From positions 1-20,721 of IMG/VR virus record IMGVR_UViG_3300033571_016671: DNA of 20,721 bases, one strand, 5' to 3'. Position 1 is the stretch's first letter; each line of letters starts with the position of its first letter. This stretch comes from a virus. Both the position numbers and the translations under genes were made by a program. A model generated the notes under the pieces. That model searched no databases. It was not told the origin of the DNA and worked only from the letters and a program-made list of their open reading frames with translations. Positions 6,923 to 12,251 of the stretch are shown piece after piece.

Positions 6923-7380
6923 TGGCGTATCGTTTCCAGGGGATCTGCATTGATTCCGTCACGGTTGAGAACTATGAAGAGGCCTTGTCTAAATCTTTAG
7001 CACTTCAAGTTGTGGATTTTCTTCCACCTAGTGGCTCTTTTGATGATGAATGCTTACGTCGATATTTACAAAACCTTAAAAACTATGAAGAAGAAGACGC
7101 TAACTCCAACATGACGTTGGCAAATCGGTTGCGGATTGCATTCAAGGATATGCAACCGGATACCATCTGCGGTAAATTTCCCCTGGCCGAGTTGCCATTG
7201 AAGAGAAGGCTGCGGTGCGTGGCAGAATACCTGATTCGTTCCGGTGAATTTGACAAGGTGCGGGACGAAAAGGGTAAGCTGGTTAAAAAGCGTGGTAACT
7301 TAGGCAAGCTTGTCGTACTGTATAAGCCCCTTCCCAAGCTCCTCGAATCTCTTGCACGGCAAGGACTTTTGGAAAAATGA
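6922..7380 (+). CDS. Hypothetical protein in the plus-strand cassette (152 aa)
   Basis: The chain MAYRFQGICIDSVTVENYEEAL... is soluble. An acidic N-terminal half (YEEEDAN) leads into a basic C-terminal half (PLKRRLRCVAEYLIRSGEFDKVRDEKGKLVKKRG...KLLESLARQGLLEK). The alternating helix and basic pattern in the second half could be a winged-helix or nucleic-acid-binding region, but no named family is recognised. It starts within the stop of the HTH gene (TAATG) and its own stop overlaps the next start (ATGA), so translation is coupled with both neighbours. Confidence 0.7.
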   Translation: MAYRFQGICIDSVTVENYEEALSKSLALQVVDFLPPSGSFDDECLRRYLQNLKNYEEEDANSNMTLANRLRIAFKDMQPDTICGKFPLAELPLKRRLRCVAEYLIRSGEFDKVRDEKGKLVKKRGNLGKLVVLYKPLPKLLESLARQGLLEK

Positions 7381-7760
7381 AAAAACGTGAACAGTTAATT
7401 GCTTCAGTCATTGGTCCAGACCTAGATCAGACCAAGGCCAAGATGCTTGACACCACCATTAAGTTGATTCTTGGTGACATGGGTCAACAATATTTCAAGA
7501 TGTGGGAGCACGAAGGCCCTGGCGTCATGGTGTTCCAGCCTGAAAACAAAGAACGCTCCATGTTCTTTTTGACCTTAAAAGAAATTCACTCAGCACAAGA
7601 AGAGTGTGAACGTAGTAACGACGGTGACTTAGCTGAAACTTTCCGTCGTATCCTCCAGGCTGCACAGAAGATTGATCCGATTGAAAAAGCTGGTTATATC
7701 ATTAATGATGCAGATGGTATTCGCTATTTGGAAATAGACTACAACAAGGCGGCTGAGTAG
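7377..7760 (+). CDS. Hypothetical protein in the plus-strand cassette (127 aa)
   Basis: An alpha/beta soluble protein (MKKREQLIASVIGPDLDQTK...) with a central GPGVMVFQPENKERSMFFLTLKEI strand region and a helical C-terminus (TFRRILQAAQKIDPIEKAGYII). It overlaps the previous gene by four bases (ATGA) and ends two bases before the Dam-like gene. No family is recognised. Its tight coupling suggests it acts with the neighbouring proteins. Confidence 0.7.
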   Translation: MKKREQLIASVIGPDLDQTKAKMLDTTIKLILGDMGQQYFKMWEHEGPGVMVFQPENKERSMFFLTLKEIHSAQEECERSNDGDLAETFRRILQAAQKIDPIEKAGYIINDADGIRYLEIDYNKAAE

Positions 7761-7762
7761 TC

Positions 7763-8350
7763 ATGGCCATTCATGATATTCGCAGTCGCAAAGAAGATCT
7801 TGAGTTAATCACCAGCTATGACCTGGTATCTTCTGCACATGCTTTGCTGAACGGCATTGAGCTTGATGTTGCCAGTTCCAAGGTTGCCAATGAGTATGTC
7901 GAAGCAGAAAAGTTTTTTACTCCGCAAGATGACGGATTAAATGCTCAGCAGTGGTACGGACGTGTTTATTTATTTCCCCCAGGGGGAGCGTATTTTCGTG
8001 ACAAAAAAAACGATAGGTGGAAGATGACCCGGGCTTCGTCTCCCACCTTGGTATCTTCTCATGCTGTTTGGTTTAGAAAACTGTATCGATCCTGGTTTAA
8101 CCGTGAAGTTGAGCAAGGTTTGTACTTTACCAACTGCCCGGACATGATTCGGTATGAACAAAAATTATTCGACTTTCCTGTCTGTATCTTGAAAACCGCA
8201 CCAACATTGGTTAAAAATACGAGTAATGGTATTGACAGGCACAAGACCTGTACTTCGTTCTTGGTTTACTTGCCACCCATGGATGACGCAGGTAATTCCG
8301 TGCAAAAATTTATTGATATTTACGAGGAAAAGGGCCGGATTCTCTGCTAG
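7763..8350 (+). CDS. Dam-family-like protein with altered catalytic motif (195 aa)
   Basis: The layout follows the phage N6-adenine methyltransferase family (PF05869 type): LDVASS at residues 34-39, FFTPQDDGL at 51-59, QWYGRVYLFPPGG at 63-75, and later a WF-x-K...FTNCPDMIRY region at 103-131. In active Dam-like enzymes the strand ends in N/D-P-P-Y. Here the position is FPPGG at 71-75, which loses the catalytic Asn/Asp and aromatic residue. The remaining chain (SSPTLVSSHAVWF, FDFPVCILKTAPTL) is unlike ordinary Dam proteins, though I recall similar proteins in cyanophages. Activity may be lost or changed, so calling it a methyltransferase would be unsafe. It follows the 127-residue gene by two bases and precedes dCTP deaminase. 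Confidence 0.6.
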   Translation: MAIHDIRSRKEDLELITSYDLVSSAHALLNGIELDVASSKVANEYVEAEKFFTPQDDGLNAQQWYGRVYLFPPGGAYFRDKKNDRWKMTRASSPTLVSSHAVWFRKLYRSWFNREVEQGLYFTNCPDMIRYEQKLFDFPVCILKTAPTLVKNTSNGIDRHKTCTSFLVYLPPMDDAGNSVQKFIDIYEEKGRILC

Positions 8351-8383
8351 GTTTTGTAGACTGAAAGACGTTTCAACGCCGCA

Positions 8384-8971
8384 ATGAGCATACTGGCCGA
8401 CTGGGAAATCAAGTACTTGGCTCAGAACAAGGAGATGATTGCTCCATTTAAAGATCATCTCGTTAGCGAACGAGGTGATCAACGGATCTTGAGTTATGGC
8501 CTCAGTTCCTATGGCTATGACATTCGCCTATCACCTAAACAATGTCTTATCTTTGGCCGCATTCAAGCTGGTGAGTGTGATCCAAAAGAATTTAATCCTG
8601 AAATTCTTTGTGACTCTGAATTATTAGAAGATGAGAAGGGCCAGTATTTTATGCTGCCTCCTTATGGCTATTGTTTAGGTGTTGCCCAGGAACGCCTTAA
8701 ACTTCCTCGTGATGTAACTGTTGTTGCAGTCGGTAAATCTACATATGCCCGGTCGGGGATCTTGGTTAACATCACCCCAGCAGAATCTGGGTGGGAGGGT
8801 TACCTCACTTTAGAAATCAGTAATTGTACTGGTTTGTTTAATCGGATCTATGCTGATGAAGGTATTACACAACTGTTGTTTTATCGCGGCAACCCCTGCG
8901 AGATTACCTACCAGGACCGAAAAGGTAAATACCAGAACCAAGAGAAAGAAATTGTCTTCTCTCAAGTTTAA
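8384..8971 (+). CDS. dcd: dCTP deaminase
   Basis: This would deaminate dCTP to dUTP (or dUMP if bifunctional), supplying the thymidylate route and freeing deoxynucleotides for phage DNA synthesis. Family landmarks are present in order: SSYGYDIRLS at residues 41-50, GKSTYARSG at 117-125, TPAESGWEGYLTLEISN at 131-147 with the putative catalytic Glu144, DEGITQLLFYRG at 159-169, and a C-terminal KGKYQNQ at 180-186. Length (195 aa) is within the family range. The start is the ATG at 8384, with a 33-base gap after the Dam-like gene. It acts in the cytoplasm and fits a nucleotide-pool role with the DUF3310 gene downstream. Confidence 0.93.
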   Translation: MSILADWEIKYLAQNKEMIAPFKDHLVSERGDQRILSYGLSSYGYDIRLSPKQCLIFGRIQAGECDPKEFNPEILCDSELLEDEKGQYFMLPPYGYCLGVAQERLKLPRDVTVVAVGKSTYARSGILVNITPAESGWEGYLTLEISNCTGLFNRIYADEGITQLLFYRGNPCEITYQDRKGKYQNQEKEIVFSQV

Positions 8972-8993
8972 TTAATGTAGGAAAAACGGACAA

Positions 8994-9191
8994 ATGAATG
9001 TAGATAAAAAGCTTGACATCCTGGAAGTCCTGACTCGTTCAGTGATCTTCCAGGAGAATGAAGAGATCTCTAAAAAGTTATCTCGATACCGCAGTGATGA
9101 TGTTCAGTGGGTACTTAACATGCTCTCTGATATGTTTGAGCAACTTCAAGATTCTTTAGAACTTGAAGCTTATAACACCCGTCACCGTTAA
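8994..9191 (+). CDS. Small helical hypothetical protein (65 aa)
   Basis: A short, largely helical acidic protein (MNVDKKLDILEVLTRSVIFQENEEISKKL...DVQWVLNMLSDMFEQL). An AGGA at 8979-8982 lies 11 bases before the ATG, a fair ribosome binding site. No family is recognised. Its TAA forms a shared TTAA with the stop of the opposite-strand gene, so the two genes meet with a four-base overlap. Confidence 0.6.
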   Translation: MNVDKKLDILEVLTRSVIFQENEEISKKLSRYRSDDVQWVLNMLSDMFEQLQDSLELEAYNTRHR

Positions 9192-9625
9192 AAGAATCCC
9201 CTGAAGCTTCCAGAAGAGCGTTGCGGGCCATCAGAATAGTTTGTGCTACCCCCTTTACCAATCCTATCACCCATGCTTGGCATGGCAGTACCAGCAATAT
9301 TAGCTTCTGTCCTGGGAGTCTTACCACGAATGGTTGGTTCATCAATTGCAGCTTTTTGACGAAACTTACCAGCACTCCTGGCAGCCGCAAAATATTTAGC
9401 AATTTGATCTTGTTTATTGTTTAATGATTCAACCGCTTGCCTTTCATCAGGCTCTACGCGGCGAAGATCTGTATCATACGCTTGCTCAGGATGCAAGTCA
9501 GATGATTCAGCTCCAGAGGTACCAGAGTCATGCCTTGGGTCGTATTGAAGACGCCCCTTATTACCGATCCGTGTATCAAACGGTTCGTTTTCTTTGCCTT
9601 GACGAGGGTCGTAAAATCTTGCCAT
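9188..9625 (-). CDS. Hydrophilic hypothetical protein, possibly structural (145 aa)
   Basis: The sequence MARFYDPRQGKENEPFDTRIGNKGR... is strongly hydrophilic, rich in Gly, Arg, Asp and Ser, with a short helical segment near the middle (SLNNKQDQIAKYFAAARSAGKFRQKA). The ends look disordered (RSSGSFRGFF). There are no membrane or catalytic motifs. Low complexity at both ends and the position among late genes would suit a minor virion or scaffold-like protein, but this is only a guess. It is divergent from the overlapping pair at 9666 and converges on the 65-residue gene. Confidence 0.6.
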   Translation of the reverse strand: MARFYDPRQGKENEPFDTRIGNKGRLQYDPRHDSGTSGAESSDLHPEQAYDTDLRRVEPDERQAVESLNNKQDQIAKYFAAARSAGKFRQKAAIDEPTIRGKTPRTEANIAGTAMPSMGDRIGKGGSTNYSDGPQRSSGSFRGFF

Positions 9626-9665
9626 GATAATATTGTAATTGAGAAAATTTAAGTCGTATATAGCT

Positions 9666-10037
9666 ATGCACGGCGCTGCAGGATTTTTAGATAGTTTCGT
9701 TCAAGACGAAGTCAAGTGCCGCTGCCTTGACGAAGATATGTTTGGTGCACCTCTCGATAACGAGGAAAATGATGTACCCTTGTATGACATGTACAACAGG
9801 GGCTTAGCAGCATGCGAGCAGGGAATGGAGCGGACGAATCTCGGGTTGGAGGGGAATCCAGCGTTGCAGGGACAGAGGCCGGGGATGACTGGGTATATCC
9901 CATCGATGGAGGAAGCCCTGGAGCAGTATCCAGGGGCGTCACCAAAGCCAAAGACATTGATGATTTCTTTGCCCTCGGCGGACACCTTGGAGCAGGAACA
10001 ACTCCTGTCAAGGAAGCGCCGTGGTTTGAGCCGGTAG
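9666..10037 (+). CDS. Hypothetical protein overlapping the DUF3310 gene out of frame (123 aa)
   Basis: Read from the ATG at 9666 (MHGAAGFLDSFVQDEVKCRCLDEDMF...); a TTG nine codons earlier is an alternative start. The first ~48 residues, before the overlap, are clearly protein-like (FLDSFVQDEVKCRC, PLDNEENDVPLYDMYNRG). The last 75 residues (TGYIPSMEEALEQYPGASP...LSRKRRGLSR) are encoded in the same DNA as the start of the DUF3310 gene but in another frame. They have a plausible composition and a basic end. No family is recognised. Either the two genes overlap by 226 bases or a frameshift has split a single gene. Confidence 0.55.
   Translation: MHGAAGFLDSFVQDEVKCRCLDEDMFGAPLDNEENDVPLYDMYNRGLAACEQGMERTNLGLEGNPALQGQRPGMTGYIPSMEEALEQYPGASPKPKTLMISLPSADTLEQEQLLSRKRRGLSR
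9798..9802 (+). promoter_or_regulatory. Ribosome binding site (AGGGG) for the DUF3310 gene
   Basis: AGGGG lies nine bases before the ATG at 9812. It is one of the clearest Shine-Dalgarno sites in the window and supports independent initiation of the DUF3310 frame inside the upstream gene, rather than a frameshift. Confidence 0.6.
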
Positions 10038-10321
10038 AAGACAACGGTTGTAAAGATGGTGTTTGTCCAGTTCCATGGGCAACCAAACCTTCCCGTCCTG
10101 AGTTACAACCTGATCTAGTCAATCATCCGCCTCATTACACTGACGGCGGAATTGAATGCATCGAGGCCATTGAAGCGCAATTAACCACTGAAGAATATCG
10201 CGGGTACCTGAAGGGGAATTGTGCCAAGTATATTTGGCGTGAGCGCCATAAAGGCGGGACAGAATCACTGAAGAAGGCACGTTTTTATCTTGATCGTCTG
10301 ATCGAACTTGATGATGGTTAA
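9812..10321 (+). CDS. DUF3310-domain protein (169 aa)
   Basis: The C-terminal domain (residues ~103-168) has the DUF3310 signature: VNHPPHYTDGGIECIEAIEA, then GYLKGNCAKYIWRERHKGG, then SLKKARFYLDRLI. This family is common in phages and is sometimes loosely called a nucleotide kinase; its activity is not established. The first ~75 residues (SSVAGTEAGDDWVYPIDGG, DIDDFFALGGHLG) lie in the DNA shared with the upstream gene. A Cys pair (GCKDGVC) and Pro-rich linker join the two halves. ATG 9812 is the only usual start before the domain and has a good AGGGG site. Its stop shares TTAA with the NblA-like gene on the other strand. Confidence 0.85.
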   Translation: MRAGNGADESRVGGESSVAGTEAGDDWVYPIDGGSPGAVSRGVTKAKDIDDFFALGGHLGAGTTPVKEAPWFEPVEDNGCKDGVCPVPWATKPSRPELQPDLVNHPPHYTDGGIECIEAIEAQLTTEEYRGYLKGNCAKYIWRERHKGGTESLKKARFYLDRLIELDDG

Positions 10322-10620
10322 AAGGGAACACCTTCTTCGTCATCATCCTCTTCGTCGTCGTATATGCATGCGGCGGCGAGTTCTGCTAGTTCTAAATCAG
10401 TAGGTACATCAAAGTCAAGCTTGATGTTTTCATTCTCCAGGATATCTTTGACTGCATGCCACTCCATCAGACGCTGGTGATAGAGGTTCAAAAGCGCAGC
10501 ATATAGCTGGTCCCAGGTCATCTCCGCTGCCTGAAGCTCTGCTTTGCGCATGGCAAATTGAAGTTCTAAAGGCAGTTCAAACTCCCTGGGTTCAGATGAG
10601 CGTTCCATCCCTGTATTCAT
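10318..10620 (-). CDS. NblA-like phycobilisome degradation protein (100 aa)
   Basis: Residues 15-63 resemble NblA (PF04485). ELPLELQFAMRKAELQAAEMTWDQL matches the family pattern LxLExQFxLRxxExxVxxMSxEQ, and ALLNLYHQRLMEWHAVKDIL matches the second helix (LxxLYxQMMxREnxxKxxL). NblA is an adaptor that links phycobilisomes to Clp protease during nutrient stress. Phage copies are known in cyanophages (for example Ma-LMM01 and PaV-LD), where they are thought to dismantle the host antenna. Here the domain carries a ~37-residue C-terminal extension ending in an acidic run (DDEEDDDEEGVPF), absent from short host NblA. Assignment is from pattern recognition; a helix-hairpin protein of other function is possible. 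Confidence 0.5.
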   Translation of the reverse strand: MNTGMERSSEPREFELPLELQFAMRKAELQAAEMTWDQLYAALLNLYHQRLMEWHAVKDILENENIKLDFDVPTDLELAELAAACIYDDEEDDDEEGVPF

Positions 10621-10638
10621 GGCTTCAATGAGAGTATT

Positions 10639-11304
10639 CTAAGACCAGCTGTTAAATAAAGAATCTAGCTCATCGGAAGGATAATCGACCCAATCGGCAT
10701 CATCAGTGCGAAAAGCGTTGGCAAATTCGGACAACACATACGGACTGATTCGTTCTTCCAGTTGCCTAATTGCCTGTACCTGCTTGGGTGCTGCTGTGTA
10801 ATTCCGGAAGGCAGCAAGCAAAATATCAGTAAGAAAAGCAGGGATGGCATCTACTTCTTGGAGGAACAAATTTACTTCTTCTCGTCTACGATCCAAGAGG
10901 CTACCAATAGCTCGGTGGTCTTCATCAAAAATCCAGCGAACAATTTCCTCTGTTGCTGCGGCTAAATCTTCATGTTCAATGCAGTCAATTACACGGCTGT
11001 AAAGGAATGCTTCCCAACCCACCGAATGAATAAACGAAATCAATGCTTGGCGCATGCAATCGTCTAGACCAATGTTCAACTTGGAAAGCTGACCATCAAT
11101 GACATTGATTTCATGAAATAAATACTCCAGTGCTTTTTCTTTACTGCAATACTGTCCTTTCTTTACTGGCGCACCGTCTGGATAAAATTGCGTGCCATAT
11201 CCAAACGTGTAAGGTTCTCCGCCAGTTACAGGATTAGCATAAGCTTTTTCATTAAACCCTTCGTATTTACGAATGAGATTAATGGCATGCGAAAAATCTG
11301 CCAT
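10639..11304 (-). CDS. GH24-type lysozyme (endolysin, T4 e-like)
   Basis: The start is the ATG at 11302-11304 (MADFSHAINLIRKYEGF...). A GH24 lysozyme core is visible: YEGF with putative catalytic Glu15, AYANPVTGGEPYTFGYGT with Asn24 at the place of the usual Asp (T4 Asp20) and Thr33 in YTFGYG. CMRQALISFIHSVGWEAF follows as the helix before the active-site cleft, and LLDRRREEVNLFL in the C-lobe. It would cleave peptidoglycan to lyse the host. The chain (221 aa) is longer than T4 lysozyme (164 aa), with ~60 extra C-terminal residues of unknown role ending DYPSDELDSLFNSWS. It may instead be a tail-associated lysozyme. Its start codon abuts a perfect hairpin. Confidence 0.85.
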   Translation of the reverse strand: MADFSHAINLIRKYEGFNEKAYANPVTGGEPYTFGYGTQFYPDGAPVKKGQYCSKEKALEYLFHEINVIDGQLSKLNIGLDDCMRQALISFIHSVGWEAFLYSRVIDCIEHEDLAAATEEIVRWIFDEDHRAIGSLLDRRREEVNLFLQEVDAIPAFLTDILLAAFRNYTAAPKQVQAIRQLEERISPYVLSEFANAFRTDDADWVDYPSDELDSLFNSWS

Positions 11305-11326
11305 GGGAGTAACTACTGTTACTCCC
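11305..11326 (-). promoter_or_regulatory. Perfect 9-bp hairpin abutting the lysozyme start codon
   Basis: The minus-strand leader contains GGGAGTAAC, a four-base loop and GTTACTCCC, all perfectly paired and ending one base before the ATG. The 5' arm holds GGGAG, the only Shine-Dalgarno-like run close to this start. In the RNA the stem would bury it. T4 lysozyme (gene e) is known to have a hairpin that hides its start signals in early transcripts, so a similar control is plausible (inference). It is not followed by a U-run, so it is not a standard terminator. Confidence 0.65.
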
Positions 11327-11339
11327 AATCATACACAAT

Positions 11340-11465
11340 TTACCTACCTTGTCCGCGCATTTTTTTACGTCCGTGGTTAGGTAATGAATTTTGACCTTGT
11401 CCTTGCCGCGTTTTTTTGGGTTTGGGTTCCAGCTTGATTGTTGAGGTTGCTTTTGCTTTTGCCAT
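11340..11465 (-). CDS. Small basic conserved cyanophage protein (41 aa)
   Basis: A 41-residue frame from the ATG at 11463-11465 to the TAA at 11340-11342. It is highly basic: MAKAKATSTIKLEPKPKKTR, then QGQGQNSLPNHGRKKMRGQG. I recall a similar cyanophage small protein, also with a KKTRQG core and an RGQG ending. No function is known; nucleic-acid or capsid binding would suit the charge. It lies on the minus strand 28 bases after the HNH gene and 35 bases before the lysozyme start. No Shine-Dalgarno site is evident. Confidence 0.65.
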   Translation of the reverse strand: MAKAKATSTIKLEPKPKKTRQGQGQNSLPNHGRKKMRGQGR

Positions 11466-11493
11466 GGGGGTTACCAGTTGTAATTACAGGCTT

Positions 11494-11937
11494 TTACCTG
11501 TTCTGACAGTTTACCTGATGCGTGACCCAACGGCAATTCCCTGGGCAGTAATTGCCATAATTATCGGTACGGTCCAGTTCTAAGGCTTGATCTGCTCCGT
11601 TTTCTTCCGCCCATTTTTTAAATGCTGGGTAACTCGAAATCCATTCGTCACATACCTGAATTCCTTTTGCTATGTACGTGGGATATTCTTTACAACGACG
11701 ACGCATTTTTAACCATCGTCCATATAACCAATGGCCTTTATTATATTTGTTTTTGGCATCTCCATGTATTGTATTTGCTTTTTTTGTTGCGTTAATAATA
11801 AAATCAGTACATGAATGCACATGTTTCCTTGCACAAGAACGGCAACGGCCTTGCCATGTTTTCAAAGAATCTTTTCTCTTATTACAAGGCTTAAAACAGT
11901 CTTTGCACAAAGCCACAACGTATTTGTTTTTAGCCAT
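11494..11937 (-). CDS. HNH-like homing endonuclease with N-terminal zinc ribbon (147 aa)
   Basis: The N-terminus carries two Cys pairs (CKDC at 11-14, CRSC at 32-35) suggesting a zinc ribbon. The C-terminal part has the phage HNH family pattern: HGD at 58-60, LYGRWLKMRRRC at 71-82, KGIQVCDEW at 91-99, SYPAFKKWAEENG at 102-114, LELDRTDNYGNYCPGNCRWV at 119-138, then QVNCQNR. These are free-standing endonucleases, often mobile and inserted between phage genes. A role in homing is inference. It is flanked by the 95-residue gene and the 41-residue gene, both on the same strand. Confidence 0.82.
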   Translation of the reverse strand: MAKNKYVVALCKDCFKPCNKRKDSLKTWQGRCRSCARKHVHSCTDFIINATKKANTIHGDAKNKYNKGHWLYGRWLKMRRRCKEYPTYIAKGIQVCDEWISSYPAFKKWAEENGADQALELDRTDNYGNYCPGNCRWVTHQVNCQNR

Positions 11938-11963
11938 CTAAAACTTTTGCTACCAGTTAAAGT

Positions 11964-12251
11964 CTACCACGAATAATGACAGCTCCACCACCCGGGAGTC
12001 AGTTTGTCCTTCTTCTCGGAGCAGTTGTGCCTGGCCTTAAAGTTAGCACGCCGCCCTTCGTCTTTGTGCGATAGATAGTCATCGTAACCACGCAAGCCAA
12101 ATCGTACGATACCCTCCTTGCCATCCTGGCACCCCTTGACAACATATTTATGCTTGTCCCCTTTGGGGGCACGCTGTGGTTTGTTGCACTCCATCTTGTC
12201 CTTCTGGTACCGATGAGACGCACTTACAGCTTTTCTTGCTTTGTCTGACAT
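11964..12251 (-). CDS. Small Cys/His-rich phage protein of unknown function (95 aa)
   Basis: A basic protein with a distinctive C-terminal half: KYVVKGCQDGKEGIVRFG, GYDDYLSHKDEGRRANFKARHNC and PGWWSCHYSW. The Cys and His residues (C41, H62, H75, C77, C91, H92) could bind a metal. I recall this pattern in phage and algal-virus small proteins of the DUF5754 type, with no known role; I am not certain of the family number. Its ATG overlaps the stop of the 927-residue gene by one base (TAATG), implying translational coupling and perhaps a part in the same particle. Confidence 0.7.
   Translation of the reverse strand: MSDKARKAVSASHRYQKDKMECNKPQRAPKGDKHKYVVKGCQDGKEGIVRFGLRGYDDYLSHKDEGRRANFKARHNCSEKKDKLTPGWWSCHYSW

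Noticed and set aside
8359-8374. Short inverted repeat between the Dam-like gene and dcd
   Set aside because: A 5-bp stem (TGAAA/TTTCA) with a four-base loop is weak and has no T-run, so it is not a terminator and is easily a chance event.
9712-10122. 136-codon minus-strand frame across the overlapping gene pair
   Set aside because: The region is GC-rich and stop-poor on several frames; this frame has no recognisable family, is antisense to two supported genes, and lacks a plausible leader.
12145-12152. CATAAATA late-type element on the minus strand
   Set aside because: It is inside the 95-residue gene, about 200 bases before the next start, so it is too poorly placed to call.
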